DNA of 64,000 nucleotides from Cupriavidus basilensis (GCF_000832305.1 NZ_CP010536.1:2294001-2358000); one strand, 5' to 3'; positions 21,231-31,427 are shown, counted from the stretch's first letter. Numbers and translations: made by a program. The notes: a model not told the origin generated them from the letters alone.

Positions 21231-22805
21231 ATGAAACGCCTGCTGTCCCTCTCGATCAGCGCCGCCGTTGCCGCCATGCTCTGCGCCGGCGCGGCCAGCG
21301 CGCAGTCCCTGTCAATCGCGTTTGCCGATCCGCTTTCGTCGCTGGACCCGCAGCTCAACAACCATGCCGGCGACCGCTCCGTCGACCTGCATTTCTGGGA
21401 CCTGCTGATCGAAAACAAGGACAACAAGCTGCAGCCGGGGCTGGCCCTGTCGTGGAAAGCGCTGGACGACAAGACCTGGGAGTTCAAGCTGCGCCGCGAC
21501 GTGAAGTGGCAAGACGGCAAGCCCTTCGGCGCGCAAGACGTGATCTTCTCCTACCAGCGCGCGCGCAACGTGCCGGGCAGCGTGGCGTCGTACGCGGGCT
21601 ACCTGCGCACCATCGAGTCGATGAATGCCAAGGATCCGTACACCCTGGTCATCAAGACCAATATCCCCAACCCGGATCTGCCCCTGAACCTGGCCTCGAT
21701 CCACATCGTCAGCAAGCACGTCGGCGAGAAGTCCAGCACCGAGGACTACAACAGCGGCCGCGCCGTGGTTGGCACCGGTCCGTACAAGTTCATCTCCTAC
21801 ACGCCAGGCGATCGCGTGATGATGGCGCGCAATGATGGCTACTGGGGCGGCAAGCCAGCCTGGCAGCAGGTCAGCTACCGCTACATCAACAACGGCCCGG
21901 CACGCACCGCCGCGCTGTTGTCCGGCGACGTCGATGTGATCGACAAAGTCTCGGTGTCGGACCTGGCCAAGCTCAAGCAATCGCCCAGCATCAGCGTGTT
22001 TCCCTATGCCGGCCTGCGCGTGATGCTGCTGCAGCCCAGCTTCAAGCCCGGCCCCAATCCGTACATCACTGACAACGCCGGCAAGCCGCTGGACCAGAAC
22101 CCGTTGCTGGACGTGCGTGTGCGCCGCGCCCTGTCGCTCGCCATCAACCGGCAGGCGGTGGTGGGCCGCATCCTGCAGAACACCGCTAGCGTGGCCAACC
22201 AGTGGATGCCGAAAAACACCTTCGGCTACAACCCGGAGGTCAAGGACATCCCCTTCGATCCGGAGCAAGCCAGGAAGCTGCTGGCCGAGGCCGGGTTCAA
22301 GGATGGCTTCAAGCTGACCATCCACGCCCCCAACGACCGCTATCCGCAAGGCCCGGAGACGGCGCAGGCGGTTGCCCAGTTCTGGACCCGCATCGGCGTC
22401 AAGACCCAGGTGGAAGTGGTGCCCTGGTCGGTCTACTCTGGCCGCGCCAACAAGAACGAGTACGCGGTTAGCATGCTGGCCTGGGGTAACGGCACCGGCG
22501 AGGCCAGCTATGCGCTGGTCAACGTGCTGGCCACCGTGGATGCCAAGAAGGGCCTGGGCGCCTCCAACTGGGGCCACTACAGCAACCCGGCCGTGGACAA
22601 GGCCCTGGACGAATCCACCGCTGAGTTCGATGTGCCCAAGCGCGAGGCCATCCTGCGCCGCTCGGTCAAGCTGGTGTCGGACGACGTAGGCGTGCTTCCG
22701 CTCTACCACTACCAGAACATCTGGGCCGCCAGGAAGGGCCTGAAGGTGGCGCCGATGACCAGCGACCGCACCGCGGCGATGATGGTCACCCGCGACGGCA
22801 AGTGA
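21231..22805 (+). CDS. ABC transporter periplasmic substrate-binding protein (peptide/nickel family 5)
   Basis: A 524-aa solute-binding protein. Signal peptide covers residues 1-24 (basic start, hydrophobic core, cleavage near ASAQS). Family 5 landmarks follow: LDPQLNNHAGD, WKALDDKTWEFKLRRDVKW, DGKPFGAQDVIFSY, VGTGPYKF, RRALSLAINRQAVVGRIL. GAGGAAAC precedes ATG 21231. It resembles binding proteins that I recall being grouped with CMD-domain partners (the KPN_01854/Avi_7169 set), matching the genes downstream. Substrate unknown; the partnership with a monooxygenase argues for a small xenobiotic or plant-derived compound rather than a nutrient peptide. Confidence 0.9.
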   Translation: MKRLLSLSISAAVAAMLCAGAASAQSLSIAFADPLSSLDPQLNNHAGDRSVDLHFWDLLIENKDNKLQPGLALSWKALDDKTWEFKLRRDVKWQDGKPFGAQDVIFSYQRARNVPGSVASYAGYLRTIESMNAKDPYTLVIKTNIPNPDLPLNLASIHIVSKHVGEKSSTEDYNSGRAVVGTGPYKFISYTPGDRVMMARNDGYWGGKPAWQQVSYRYINNGPARTAALLSGDVDVIDKVSVSDLAKLKQSPSISVFPYAGLRVMLLQPSFKPGPNPYITDNAGKPLDQNPLLDVRVRRALSLAINRQAVVGRILQNTASVANQWMPKNTFGYNPEVKDIPFDPEQARKLLAEAGFKDGFKLTIHAPNDRYPQGPETAQAVAQFWTRIGVKTQVEVVPWSVYSGRANKNEYAVSMLAWGNGTGEASYALVNVLATVDAKKGLGASNWGHYSNPAVDKALDESTAEFDVPKREAILRRSVKLVSDDVGVLPLYHYQNIWAARKGLKVAPMTSDRTAAMMVTRDGK

Positions 22806-22818
22806 GGCGGGGGCGGAC

Positions 22819-24117
22819 ATGGCACAGCTTCATATCACCCCGGCCGACGACCTGATCGACGTCGCGCGGCGGATTTCCGTGTCTGGACTGCGTCCCGGCG
22901 AAACCATTGCCATCGCCACGCGCACGCTGCGCGGCCCGGAGCTGGCCTGGGCCAGCGAAGCCACGTTCGCGGCGAACGCCGCCGGCACCGTGGACCTGGA
23001 GCGCGACGCGCCGCTGTCGGGCAGCTACACGGGCGTGAGCCCGATGGGCCTGCTGTGGTCCCAGCGCCCGGTCGATAGCGACAGCCGCGAGCAGTTCCAT
23101 GCCGACGCCACCCGGGCGCTCGTGACCGAGATCACGGTGCGGGCCGATGGCGCGCAAGCACGCGGCGAACTGGTGCAGCGCCTGGCGGCTGCCGGCGTGA
23201 CCCGCCGGGAAGTGCGCGAGGACGGGCTGGTCGGCACGCTTTACCTGCCCGCGGGCCCCGGCCCGCATCCGGCGGTGATGGTGCTCAATGGCTCGGGCGG
23301 CGGCATCAACGAACCGCGCGCCGCGCTCTACGCCTCGCGCGGGTATGCCGCGCTGGCCTTGGCCTACTTCAAGGCGCCGGGGCTATCGGACTACATCTCC
23401 AACACGCCGCTGGAATACTTCGAGTGCGGCCTGCGCTGGATCCGCGAGCATGTCCGGCCTGCGCGCAACTTCATCGCGCTGTCGGGCCAGTCGCGCGGCG
23501 GCGAGCTTGTGCTGCTGCTGGGCGCAACCTTCCCCGAGCTGGTCTCGGCTGTGATCGGCTACGTGCCCGGCGCGGTGGTGCACAGCGCGCAGAACGCCGC
23601 CGATCCCGCCATCGGCCGCGAAGGCCCCGCCTGGCTGCACCACGGCAAGCCGCTGCCGCATGTGTGGGAGAACAACCGCACGGCAAGCTGGGCGCCCTTT
23701 GACGAAGGCCCGGCGCCCCACCGGCACGAACGCGCCATCCTGACCGCGCTGCAAGACCCCGAAGCGGTGGCGCGCGCCCGCATCCGCGTGGAGGCGATCC
23801 GCGGGCCGGTGATGCTGCTGTCGGGGACCGATGACGGCTCCTGGCCTTCCAGCCTGTATGCGCGCATGGTGGCGGACAAGCTGGCCGAAGCGGGGCATGC
23901 CCACGACGTCAGGCACCTTGATTTCGAGCAAGCCGGCCACGCCATCCTCTTCCCGTATGTGCCGACCACCCAGATGGTCTATGCGCATCCGGTATCCGGA
24001 CGCATCAGCACCACGGGTGGCACGGCGGCCGCCAATGCCGAGGCGGACGAGCAATCGTGGATCGCCGTGCGCGACTTCCTGGCGCGCGCCGTGGCGCGCC
24101 ACGCTGGCCAAGCCTGA
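22819..24117 (+). CDS. BAAT-type acyl-CoA thioesterase/acyl hydrolase
   Basis: A 432-aa two-domain protein of the bile-acid-CoA:amino-acid N-acyltransferase/acyl-CoA thioesterase family. The N-terminal immunoglobulin-like domain (about 1-125, with LSGSYTGVSPMGLLWS) precedes an alpha/beta-hydrolase domain with nucleophile Ser in SGQSRGGE near 222, an acid in SGTDDGSWP near 337 and His in EQAGHAILFPY near 373. Family members hydrolyse or transfer acyl groups. Ser instead of Cys at the nucleophile suggests hydrolysis. It starts 13 nt after the binding-protein gene, so is clearly in the operon. It may cleave an acyl product of the monooxygenase, but this is inference. Confidence 0.82.
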   Translation: MAQLHITPADDLIDVARRISVSGLRPGETIAIATRTLRGPELAWASEATFAANAAGTVDLERDAPLSGSYTGVSPMGLLWSQRPVDSDSREQFHADATRALVTEITVRADGAQARGELVQRLAAAGVTRREVREDGLVGTLYLPAGPGPHPAVMVLNGSGGGINEPRAALYASRGYAALALAYFKAPGLSDYISNTPLEYFECGLRWIREHVRPARNFIALSGQSRGGELVLLLGATFPELVSAVIGYVPGAVVHSAQNAADPAIGREGPAWLHHGKPLPHVWENNRTASWAPFDEGPAPHRHERAILTALQDPEAVARARIRVEAIRGPVMLLSGTDDGSWPSSLYARMVADKLAEAGHAHDVRHLDFEQAGHAILFPYVPTTQMVYAHPVSGRISTTGGTAAANAEADEQSWIAVRDFLARAVARHAGQA

Positions 24118-24162
24118 GTTGCCGAACAACAAAATCACTGAGTCAAGACCGAGAACCCCATC

Positions 24163-24702
24163 ATGACCCAAGCCAATCCAGCCACCGCCGACGTGGTGGA
24201 CAACGTTGCCGGCCTCGCCGCCGGCTCGGCCACCCACGCACTGCGCCATCAGCGTGAGAAGGTCGCCGCCGCCACGCAAGGCAGCTATGACGCGCTGTTC
24301 GATCCCGCCCTGCCCGGCCTGCCGCTGACCGAGCGCCTGCTGGTGGCGCTGTACGCCGCGCGCCTCACGCCCGCGCCGGAACTGGTTGCGCATTACAGCG
24401 CGCGCCTGGCGCAAGCCGGCGCCGATGCCGACCTGGTCACCGTGGCCGGGCAAGGCAATGCGGATTCGCTGGCCGATCCGCGCCTGCGTGCCATCCTCGC
24501 CTTCACCCGCACGCTGATCGAGAACCCGGTAGCGGGCGACGAAGCCGCCCTCAAGGCCCTGCCCGCCGCCGGCCTGGCCACGCCCGAGGTGGTGACGCTG
24601 GCGCAGCTGATCGCCTTCCTGTCCTACCAGGTGCGCCTGGTAGCCGGCCTGAAGGCCCTGAAGGCCCTGAACACCCTGCAATCCCAGGAGGCTGCAGCAT
24701 GA
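24163..24702 (+). CDS. CMD-domain protein, Avi_7170-like, cysteine-free
   Basis: A 179-aa all-alpha protein of the carboxymuconolactone decarboxylase/AhpD superfamily (LPLTERLLVALYAARLTPAP, then an Ala/Leu-rich helical core ending near TLQSQEAAA). It contains no cysteine, so it lacks the CxxC peroxidase centre of AhpD and may be a structural or non-redox partner of the next gene. The two overlap by ATGA at 24699. The paired occurrence with a dipeptide-type transporter matches an uncharacterised TIGRFAM-defined set, as I recall it. Confidence 0.78.
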   Translation: MTQANPATADVVDNVAGLAAGSATHALRHQREKVAAATQGSYDALFDPALPGLPLTERLLVALYAARLTPAPELVAHYSARLAQAGADADLVTVAGQGNADSLADPRLRAILAFTRTLIENPVAGDEAALKALPAAGLATPEVVTLAQLIAFLSYQVRLVAGLKALKALNTLQSQEAAA

Positions 24703-25292
24703 GCGCACCCATCAAGGCAAACGGCTTCACCAACGAGGTGCTCGACTGGAAAGCCTGGCTGGACGTGGTCCAGGTGGACCAGGCCACGCCAGAGCAGATC
24801 GCGGTGCTGGAAGAAAGCCATCCCAAGGCCAAGGTATCCGACTACTACCTGTTCCTGGTGCATCAGCCCGAAATCCTGCGCCAGCGCTCCACCGCCTTCA
24901 ACGCCATCATGTACGCCCCCGGCGGCATGGCGCGCGCGGAGCGCGAGCTGGCCAGCACGGTGGTGTCGCGCATCAACGGCTGCGTGTACTGCGCGTCGGT
25001 GCATGCCCAGCGCTTCGAGCAACTGGCCAAGCGCAACGATGTGATCACGCAGGTGTTCGAGGACCCGCATACGGCGGGCACCAGCGCGCGCGAGCAGGCG
25101 ATCTCGAAGTTCTCGATCGCGCTGACCGAGCGGCCGGATGCGGTGAATGCCGACACCTTGCGCGCGCTGCGCGAGGTGGGCGTGAGCGATGCCGAAATCC
25201 TCGACCTGATTCACTCGATCGCCATCTTTGCGTGGGCGAACCGGTTGATGCTGAACCTGGGGGAGCCGGTGTTTCCGGCTGCGGAGAGTTAA
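24699..25292 (+). CDS. Alkylhydroperoxidase-like CMD-domain protein, Avi_7169-like
   Basis: A 197-aa AhpD-like protein with the redox centre CVYCASVH near residue 95 (CxxC plus a His three residues later), preceded by an Arg/Glu-rich helix (ARAERELASTVVSRINGC) typical of the superfamily. It should reduce peroxides or act as a thiol oxidoreductase. It overlaps the cysteine-free CMD gene by 4 nt, and the two are likely co-assembled. The plausible role is removing hydroperoxides or reactive intermediates made by the monooxygenase step. It is the last gene of the operon; a convergent cupin gene follows 19 nt downstream. Confidence 0.85.
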   Translation: MSAPIKANGFTNEVLDWKAWLDVVQVDQATPEQIAVLEESHPKAKVSDYYLFLVHQPEILRQRSTAFNAIMYAPGGMARAERELASTVVSRINGCVYCASVHAQRFEQLAKRNDVITQVFEDPHTAGTSAREQAISKFSIALTERPDAVNADTLRALREVGVSDAEILDLIHSIAIFAWANRLMLNLGEPVFPAAES

Positions 25293-25311
25293 CGCAGGGC
25301 GCTGACGCCAG

Positions 25312-25677
25312 TCAGCCCTGCGCGGCCGGCTCGCAATGCACCGCGAGCCAGACCGTAGGCTGTTGCGCATCCGTCCACGCCACGCGATGCCGGCAATGCG
25401 CCGGCAGGTGCAGGTAGTCGCCGGGCGCGAGCGTGCGCGGCGCGGCCTCGCCGTCCAGGTGCAGGCCCGCGCTGCCGCTCAGCAGCAGCACCCACTCGTC
25501 CTGCGCGCTGTCGTACCAGAAGCCCTTTGGGCTGGCCTGGCCGTTCGAGACGATGCGCTCGATCTTCAGGCCGGGCCGCTCCAGCAAGGCTTCGAAGCGC
25601 TCGGCAGTGCGGTCGACCGGCACCTGCGCCAGCAGGTTGCCCTGTGGCGCAGGCGGCGGGTTGCCCTTGGCATCCAT
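25312..25677 (-). CDS. Single-domain cupin protein
   Basis: A 121-aa cupin. The barrel motif 1 region (DEWVLLLSGSAGLHLDGE) and motif 2 region (LAPGDYLHLPAHCRHRVAWT) with metal-binding-type His residues are visible. Start ATG 25677 follows CGGAGA by 5 nt; a neighbouring ATG at 25680 is possible. It lies 37 nt upstream of the ftsK... end-to-start on the other side, converging on the CMD operon. Single cupins of this kind often have phosphomannose-isomerase-like or sensor roles, but no substrate can be assigned. Confidence 0.8.
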   Translation of the reverse strand: MDAKGNPPPAPQGNLLAQVPVDRTAERFEALLERPGLKIERIVSNGQASPKGFWYDSAQDEWVLLLSGSAGLHLDGEAAPRTLAPGDYLHLPAHCRHRVAWTDAQQPTVWLAVHCEPAAQG

Positions 25678-25714
25678 CATCGTCTCCGGTTGGGCGCAAC
25701 GTCTGCCGCCAACG

Positions 25715-28700
25715 TCAATCGCCCGGGCCCGGCGCAAGCACGTCGCGCGCGCCGTTGCGGCCCATCGGCGAGACCAGTCCCGCCACTTCCATCTGCTCGA
25801 TCAGGCGCGCCGCACGGTTGTAGCCAATGCGCAACTGGCGCTGCACGGCGGAAATCGAGGCCCGCCGGCTGGTAAGCACGAAGGAGGCCGCTTCGTCGTA
25901 TAGCAGGTCGGCCTCCACATCGCCACCACCTTCGCCGAACAGGTCCGACGCTGCGGCCTCGGCGGGATCGCCCGCGAGGATGGCCTCGTCGTAGTCGGGC
26001 TCGCCGAACTGCTTCCAGTGCTCCACCACGCGGTGCACTTCGTCATCGGCCACAAAGGCGCCGTGCACGCGTTGCGGATAGCCGGTGCCCGGTGGCAGGA
26101 ACAGCATGTCGCCCTGTCCCAGCAGGCTCTCGGCGCCCATCTGGTCAAGGATGGTGCGCGAGTCGATCTTGGACGAGACCTGGAAAGCCACCCGGGTCGG
26201 GATGTTGGCCTTGATCAGGCCGGTGATCACATCCACCGACGGGCGCTGCGTGGCCAGGATCAGGTGGATGCCCGCGGCGCGGGCCTTCTGCGCCAGCCGT
26301 GCGATCAGTTCTTCGATCTTCTTGCCCGCCACCATCATCAGGTCGGCCAGCTCATCGATCACTACCACGATGAACGGCAGCGTGCGCAGCGGCTCGGGCG
26401 CATCGGGCGTCAGCGAGAACGGATTGGGCACGTGCTCGCCCGCTGCCTCGGCGGCGCGGATCTTCTGGTTGAAGCCGGCCAGGTTGCGCACGCCCAGCGC
26501 CGACATCAGGCGGTAGCGCTTTTCCATTTCGCCCACGCACCAGTTCAGCGCGTGCGCGGCCTGCTTCATGTCGGTCACCACCGGCGAGAGCAGGTGCGGG
26601 ATGCCTTCGTAGACCGACAGCTCCAGCATCTTGGGGTCGATCATGATCAGGCGCACGTCGTCCGGCGTGGCCTTGTACAGCAAGGACAGGATCATGGCAT
26701 TGACCGCCACGGACTTGCCCGAGCCGGTGGTACCGGCCACCAGCAGGTGCGGCGCGCGCGCGAGATCGGTCACCACCGGGTTGCCGGTGATGTCCTTGCC
26801 CATCGCCAGCACCAGGTGCGAGTTGTGCGCGAGGAACGATGAGGCTGCCACGATCTCGGACAGGCGGATCATCTGGCGCCGCGCGTTCGGCAGCTCCAGC
26901 CCCATGCAGGTCTTGCCCGGAATGGTCTCGACCACGCGGATCGAGGTCACGCCCAGCGCCCGCGCCAGGTCCTTCATCAGGCCGACCACCTGCGCACCGC
27001 GCACGCCCATGGCGGGATCCACCTCGAAGCGCGTGATGACCGGGCCGGCCGAGGCGCCAACCACCGACACCGGCACCTTGAACTCCGCCAGGCGCTGCGC
27101 GATCAGGTTGCCGGTTTCCTGCAACTGCGCCTCGGTCACCTGCTGGATGTCTGCGGTGGCGGTTTCCAGCAAGCCCAGGTCCGGCAAACGGTAGTCCGAA
27201 ATACGGGATGGCGGCGGCGTGACGGCAATGACTTGCGACGCCGGCACGGCGCTGGCTGCTGGCGCGGCGGTTACAACGAATGCGGCGGGTGCGGCGGGTG
27301 CGGGCACATCGAGCGCCACCATCTTGCCGACCACGGCCGGAAGCACAATGCGCGGCTTGGGCGCCGGCGGCGTGACCGGCAATGTTTCGGGCAGCGGAGC
27401 CGGCGCTGCCTCTATCTCGGGCGCGGGGCCGGCAGCGCTAACCTCGCTGCGGTGCTCGACCAGCAGATTGGCATCGAGAACGCCTTCGGCGATCTCTTCC
27501 GTGGCGGCTTCAGGCTCGGCCTCAGATTCGGCTTCAGGTTCGGGGTCGCCTACGGGCATCAGGTCGGCTTCGGCATCCTGAACGAACAGGATATTGGGTG
27601 CGGCTTGTGCTTCTACTTCCGGCTCTGCTCCGGCCTGCGCAGCCGGCTCGGCGGCGCCTTCCGGCGCCTGAAGCACTGCCGGTTCGTCCACCTCGGGCGC
27701 CAGGACAACCTCTGGCAAGGCAAGCGCCTCGGGCTCGGCCGGGACAGCTACTTCGATATCCACGGCGGACGGTTCGGCAACGACTCCGTCGCTGGGTTCG
27801 GCTGTTGCTTCGGCCGTTGCTTCGGCCGGGCTTTCGATCGAGGCTTCAGCCACGACCGGCGCTGCTACCTCGCTTGCGCCACCGGCGACAACATCGGTGC
27901 CTGCCTCGGCGACAACAGCGGCAACTGCGGGAGCGGCTTCCGGCTCCGGCTGCGCGTCGGCCGCCGGAGCGGCGGGCCGCGTCGACTTCCAGGCGCTGGC
28001 CAGTGCGCTCAGCTCCGCCATCAGCGCCTCGGCTTCCAGCCGGAGCGCATCCAGCGTCACGGTGGGCGCCGCGCCTGCGGATTCCACGTGCGGCTCCGCA
28101 ATCTGCGGGGCGTCAACGGATGCAGCGGCGGGAATGGCCATGTCCTCGGTGGACAGCACCACCACAGGCTGCGGCTCGGCGGGCGCCACGGCGGGGACGG
28201 CCTCGGCCTCCAGCACTTCCGTTTCCTGCGCCTGGCCGGACAGCGATTCAGGCGCTGCCGGCCCGGATGGCACGGTGGCAACCTGTTCGCTTCGGTGCTT
28301 GCGCGCATCGTCGTCCTGCCCAACCGACGTCACGACTGGCGTGACTACCGGCATGACAACCGGCCGCACCGCGGCAGCTGTCGTCCCGCTCTTTGCAGCG
28401 GGCTGGGCGGGCTGGGCGGGCTGCGCATTGGGCCGCACATTGGCTTGCGGCAGCGTCGTGATGGCCGAGCGTGCGCTCATCTGCGGCTGGCGCACCGGGC
28501 TGCTGGCCACGGCCGCGCGTGCAGCCGTAGCCGGGGCAGGACTGGCTGCCCGGGCCTGCATGGCCGCCGCGGCACCAGCAGCAGACGCCGCGACGGATGC
28601 AGTGCGCGCGGTTGCCGGGCTGGCGGCTTGCGGCTGGCTGGGGGTGCGCAACGGCGCCGGCCTGACGGGCGCCTTGGCTGCAGGTGGCGGCGAGGCGGGC

Positions 28701-29344
28701 GCAGGGGCCTGCGGCTTGGCGGCACCCGGCGGCCCGGCCTGCTGCAACCAGATCTCGCCCGGCTGCGGCGGCGAATTGCGGGTGCGCGCCGGCGGCTGCC
28801 ACACTGGCTGGCGTCGCGCCGATACGGCTTCGATGCCCTTGTGGCGCGGCACATAGTCGGTCGACCCCGGCACGGCGGTGTGCGTGGCGCCGAGGTGAGT
28901 GGTCTCCCAGCTGTCCGGCTCGCGCGCGGCGCGGGCGGGCGGGCGCTGGGGCGCCAGCTCGGCCTCGTCCGGCTCCGGCAGGCTGGGCTTGCGCAGGAAC
29001 AGGCTGCGCCAGGTTTCGCCGAACACCATCGGCGCGGCCAGGGCCAGCACGCCCAGCATCAGCATCAGGCTGGCGCTCCAGCCGAGCATGCCGGAAACCA
29101 GGGTGCCCAGCGCGCGCCCGGCGCTGCCGCCCGACGTGCTGCCTGCCATGCCGCCCTCGCCCGCCGCGCCTGTCAGCGCTTCGAGCGAAGCGCTTGCGCA
29201 CAGCACGATCAACGTGCCAAGCCATACCCGCAGCGTACCGCGTCCACTGAAGAACCGGCGCTCGCCGGCGAGCAGGCGCGCCGCCTGGCGCCACACCAGC
29301 GGCACAAGCCACAAGGTCGAAAATCCGAACCAGCCAAAACCCAT
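25715..29344 (-). CDS. ftsK: DNA translocase FtsK with unusually long linker
   Basis: A 1209-aa septal DNA pump that segregates chromosome termini and activates XerCD at dif. N-terminal hydrophobic helices (about residues 3-120, for example [20 protein letters not shown] and [17 protein letters not shown]) anchor it. A very long Ala/Pro/Glu/Val-rich low-complexity linker spans roughly 150-740. The motor domain carries Walker A GTTGSGKS near 868, Walker [13 protein letters not shown] near 994 and [21 protein letters not shown]-terminal gamma winged helix ([20 protein letters not shown]) ends the protein. ATG 29344 begins the first helix; the longer frame to 29512 does not look coding. Genes usually next to the main ftsK (lolA, serS) are absent, so this may be one of two copies. 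Confidence 0.93.
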   Translation of the reverse strand: MGFGWFGFSTLWLVPLVWRQAARLLAGERRFFSGRGTLRVWLGTLIVLCASASLEALTGAAGEGGMAGSTSGGSAGRALGTLVSGMLGWSASLMLMLGVLALAAPMVFGETWRSLFLRKPSLPEPDEAELAPQRPPARAAREPDSWETTHLGATHTAVPGSTDYVPRHKGIEAVSARRQPVWQPPARTRNSPPQPGEIWLQQAGPPGAAKPQAPAPASPPPAAKAPVRPAPLRTPSQPQAASPATARTASVAASAAGAAAAMQARAASPAPATAARAAVASSPVRQPQMSARSAITTLPQANVRPNAQPAQPAQPAAKSGTTAAAVRPVVMPVVTPVVTSVGQDDDARKHRSEQVATVPSGPAAPESLSGQAQETEVLEAEAVPAVAPAEPQPVVVLSTEDMAIPAAASVDAPQIAEPHVESAGAAPTVTLDALRLEAEALMAELSALASAWKSTRPAAPAADAQPEPEAAPAVAAVVAEAGTDVVAGGASEVAAPVVAEASIESPAEATAEATAEPSDGVVAEPSAVDIEVAVPAEPEALALPEVVLAPEVDEPAVLQAPEGAAEPAAQAGAEPEVEAQAAPNILFVQDAEADLMPVGDPEPEAESEAEPEAATEEIAEGVLDANLLVEHRSEVSAAGPAPEIEAAPAPLPETLPVTPPAPKPRIVLPAVVGKMVALDVPAPAAPAAFVVTAAPAASAVPASQVIAVTPPPSRISDYRLPDLGLLETATADIQQVTEAQLQETGNLIAQRLAEFKVPVSVVGASAGPVITRFEVDPAMGVRGAQVVGLMKDLARALGVTSIRVVETIPGKTCMGLELPNARRQMIRLSEIVAASSFLAHNSHLVLAMGKDITGNPVVTDLARAPHLLVAGTTGSGKSVAVNAMILSLLYKATPDDVRLIMIDPKMLELSVYEGIPHLLSPVVTDMKQAAHALNWCVGEMEKRYRLMSALGVRNLAGFNQKIRAAEAAGEHVPNPFSLTPDAPEPLRTLPFIVVVIDELADLMMVAGKKIEELIARLAQKARAAGIHLILATQRPSVDVITGLIKANIPTRVAFQVSSKIDSRTILDQMGAESLLGQGDMLFLPPGTGYPQRVHGAFVADDEVHRVVEHWKQFGEPDYDEAILAGDPAEAAASDLFGEGGGDVEADLLYDEAASFVLTSRRASISAVQRQLRIGYNRAARLIEQMEVAGLVSPMGRNGARDVLAPGPGD

Positions 29345-29620
29345 TATCGAAACGCCATCATCAAATACCTCGGGCGACGATTGTAGCGGGTCTGGGCGCT
29401 GCGTTTCCGCCCAAGATGGCACTCGCAACGGAATATCGCCCGCTTTCCGGCGCCTGGCCCCCTCCCCCGCCGCGCGAACCCTGTGCGCCGACGTCGGCAA
29501 ACGCCGGCGCAAAGGCGTGCCCGCCGTGCAGCATGTGCACTACTATGGACGAAGCCTGCCTCGAATCCACTCCGCCCGTTCTCATCGGCCGATTTCCATC
29601 GACCCCATCTCGAGCCAACC

Positions 29621-30838
29621 ATGCAGACGCGCTACGCCGGACTGTCCGCCCTGGTGGTCGATGACCACCCGTTCCAATTGCTGGCGGCGGAACAGTTGCT
29701 GACCCAGCTCGGCGTCAGCGACGTGCACTGCGCCGCGGACGGCCGCATTGCGCTGGACCTGCTTGCCGCGCGCAAGGTCGACCTCGTGCTCTGCGATATC
29801 GAGATGCCGGGGCTCAACGGGCCCGGCATGATGGACGAGCTGACCCGGCGCAAGGACCACGCCTTCGCCGGCGCCCAGCCCCTGTGGGTATGGGTGTCGG
29901 CGCTGCAGGACGACATCATCGACTCCCATGTGAGCCTGGCCGATTCGGTTGGGCTCGCCCATGTGCGCGCGGTGCGCAAGCCGATCTCGGCGGTGGTGCT
30001 GGAAGAAATCCTGCAGGATGCGCTGGAGCGCGACCTCACCGCCGAAGCCCCGGCGGCGGCGCCAAGCCAGACGGATGACCGCGAGCTGCTGGCCGCGGTG
30101 CAGACGCCCGGCGCCATCGTCATCATGCTGCAACCGCAGTTCAGGATCAGCACCGGCGCGCTGGCCGGCGCGGAAGCGCTTTGCCGCTGGCGCCATCCGA
30201 CCATGGGCCTGATCCGGCCCGACCTCTTCATCCCAAGGCTCGAGGCGCTGGGCGAGGCCGATGCCATCTTCCAGCTGGCGGGCCAGCAATGCCTGTCGGT
30301 GCAGCGCCAGCTGCTGGCGCGCGGCGTGCGCATCCCGCTGAGCATCAATGCATCCGCGCAGACGCTGTGCCGGCCCGGCGTGCTTGACGCCTTCGACGCC
30401 ATGGTGGAAGCCAGCGGCATGCCGCGCCAGTTGCTGAATATCGAATTGACCGAGGGCTACCCGGTCTGCGACACCCGTGCCCTGTCGATCGCGCTGAACC
30501 GCCTGCGCCTGCTCGGCTACGGCGTGGCCATCGACGATTTCGGGATCGGCATCGCCACCCTCAAGCTGCTGGCGGACCTGCCCTTCACCCAGATCAAGCT
30601 CGACCGCTCGTTCGTGGTGGCGGTGCCTGGCAACAGCCAGCGCGCGGCGATCTGCCGCAACGTCATCAACCTCGCGCGCGACCTCAAGCTGGAATGCGTG
30701 GCCGAGGGCATCGAGACCCCCGCGCAGCGCGACGCGCTGCAAGCCCTGGGCTGCGACCTTGGCCAGGGCTACCTGTGGTCCCCCGCGCTGCCGCCCGACA
30801 TGTTCGTGGCCGAAACGCTGGGCCGCTGGACGCCCTGA
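29621..30838 (+). CDS. Response regulator with C-terminal EAL phosphodiesterase domain
   Basis: A 405-aa fusion: receiver domain (residues 1-130; VVDDHPFQLLAAEQLL, phospho-acceptor Asp in VLCDIEMPGLNG, conserved Lys in RAVRKPIS) and EAL domain (about 155-400). The EAL catalytic set looks intact: EALCRWRHP, Asn in LSINASAQTL, Glu in IELTEG, DDFGIG, KLDRSF, Glu in VAEGIET and QGYLWSPAL. It therefore probably hydrolyses cyclic-di-GMP under control of a histidine kinase. No kinase gene is adjacent. It has no GGDEF domain. ATG 29621 matches the receiver start; the frame from 29483 is an overlap shadow. Proteins of this design act on motility, biofilm or virulence switches. Confidence 0.93.
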   Translation: MQTRYAGLSALVVDDHPFQLLAAEQLLTQLGVSDVHCAADGRIALDLLAARKVDLVLCDIEMPGLNGPGMMDELTRRKDHAFAGAQPLWVWVSALQDDIIDSHVSLADSVGLAHVRAVRKPISAVVLEEILQDALERDLTAEAPAAAPSQTDDRELLAAVQTPGAIVIMLQPQFRISTGALAGAEALCRWRHPTMGLIRPDLFIPRLEALGEADAIFQLAGQQCLSVQRQLLARGVRIPLSINASAQTLCRPGVLDAFDAMVEASGMPRQLLNIELTEGYPVCDTRALSIALNRLRLLGYGVAIDDFGIGIATLKLLADLPFTQIKLDRSFVVAVPGNSQRAAICRNVINLARDLKLECVAEGIETPAQRDALQALGCDLGQGYLWSPALPPDMFVAETLGRWTP

Positions 30839-30873
30839 GGACGCACTCGGGACGCCCCCAAGCGGCAGCTACA

Positions 30874-31287
30874 CTAATTCCACTTGCCGTTGATGCCGCC
30901 CACGCTCAGGCGCCCCGCACCCAGCAGCGCGACCGCGAGGGCGCCGCCCAGGAACATCGCTTGCAACTCCAGCGCCCAGCCGCCGGTGTCGGCCATCATG
31001 CCTAGCTGCTTCACATGGACGAGGCCCACCGCCACCAGCATGTTGACGACGACAATCAGCGCGGCGACCCGGGCCCACAAGCCAAGGATCAGCAGCACCG
31101 GCGCCACCACTTCCCCGATGTAGACACCATAGGCCAGCACCACGGGCAGGCCGGCCTGCGTCACCACCTGCGTCACGAATCCCGGCCCGGCGATAAGCTT
31201 GGAGATCCCGTGCAGCAGGATCAGCGCGCCGAGCACAATGCGCAGTACCGCCTTGCCCAGGTCCTGCGATGGCTGAGAACCACTCAT
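30874..31287 (-). CDS. DoxX-family membrane protein
   Basis: A 137-aa protein with four hydrophobic helices (GKAVLRIVLGALILLHGISK, then PVVLAYGVYIGEVVAPVLLI, VAALIVVVNMLVAVGLVHV and a last helix around FLGGALAVALLGAG), matching DoxX/YphA-type proteins often linked to thiol or redox stress responses. ATG 31287 has AAGGAG 8 nt upstream; GTG 31296 would sit too close to it. It converges with the response regulator-EAL gene and lies beside a LysR gene. Substrate unknown. Confidence 0.85.
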   Translation of the reverse strand: MSGSQPSQDLGKAVLRIVLGALILLHGISKLIAGPGFVTQVVTQAGLPVVLAYGVYIGEVVAPVLLILGLWARVAALIVVVNMLVAVGLVHVKQLGMMADTGGWALELQAMFLGGALAVALLGAGRLSVGGINGKWN

Positions 31288-31427
31288 GGTCGTCACTCCT
31301 TGTCCGCATCAGAAAAGCGCGAATGAGCCGCCTGCAGCCGAAGCGCCTTTGGCTCCACGCGCGGCACGCATATTTACCTTAGTGCGCCGCGCGGTGAAGG
31401 TAAAGGCACAAGTTGCGCTGGCGTGTC

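Noticed and set aside
27233..29386. A 717-codon plus-strand frame antisense to the FtsK linker
   Set aside because: It is Gly/Arg/Cys-rich and reflects the codon bias of the low-complexity linker. It has no ribosome site or conserved motif.
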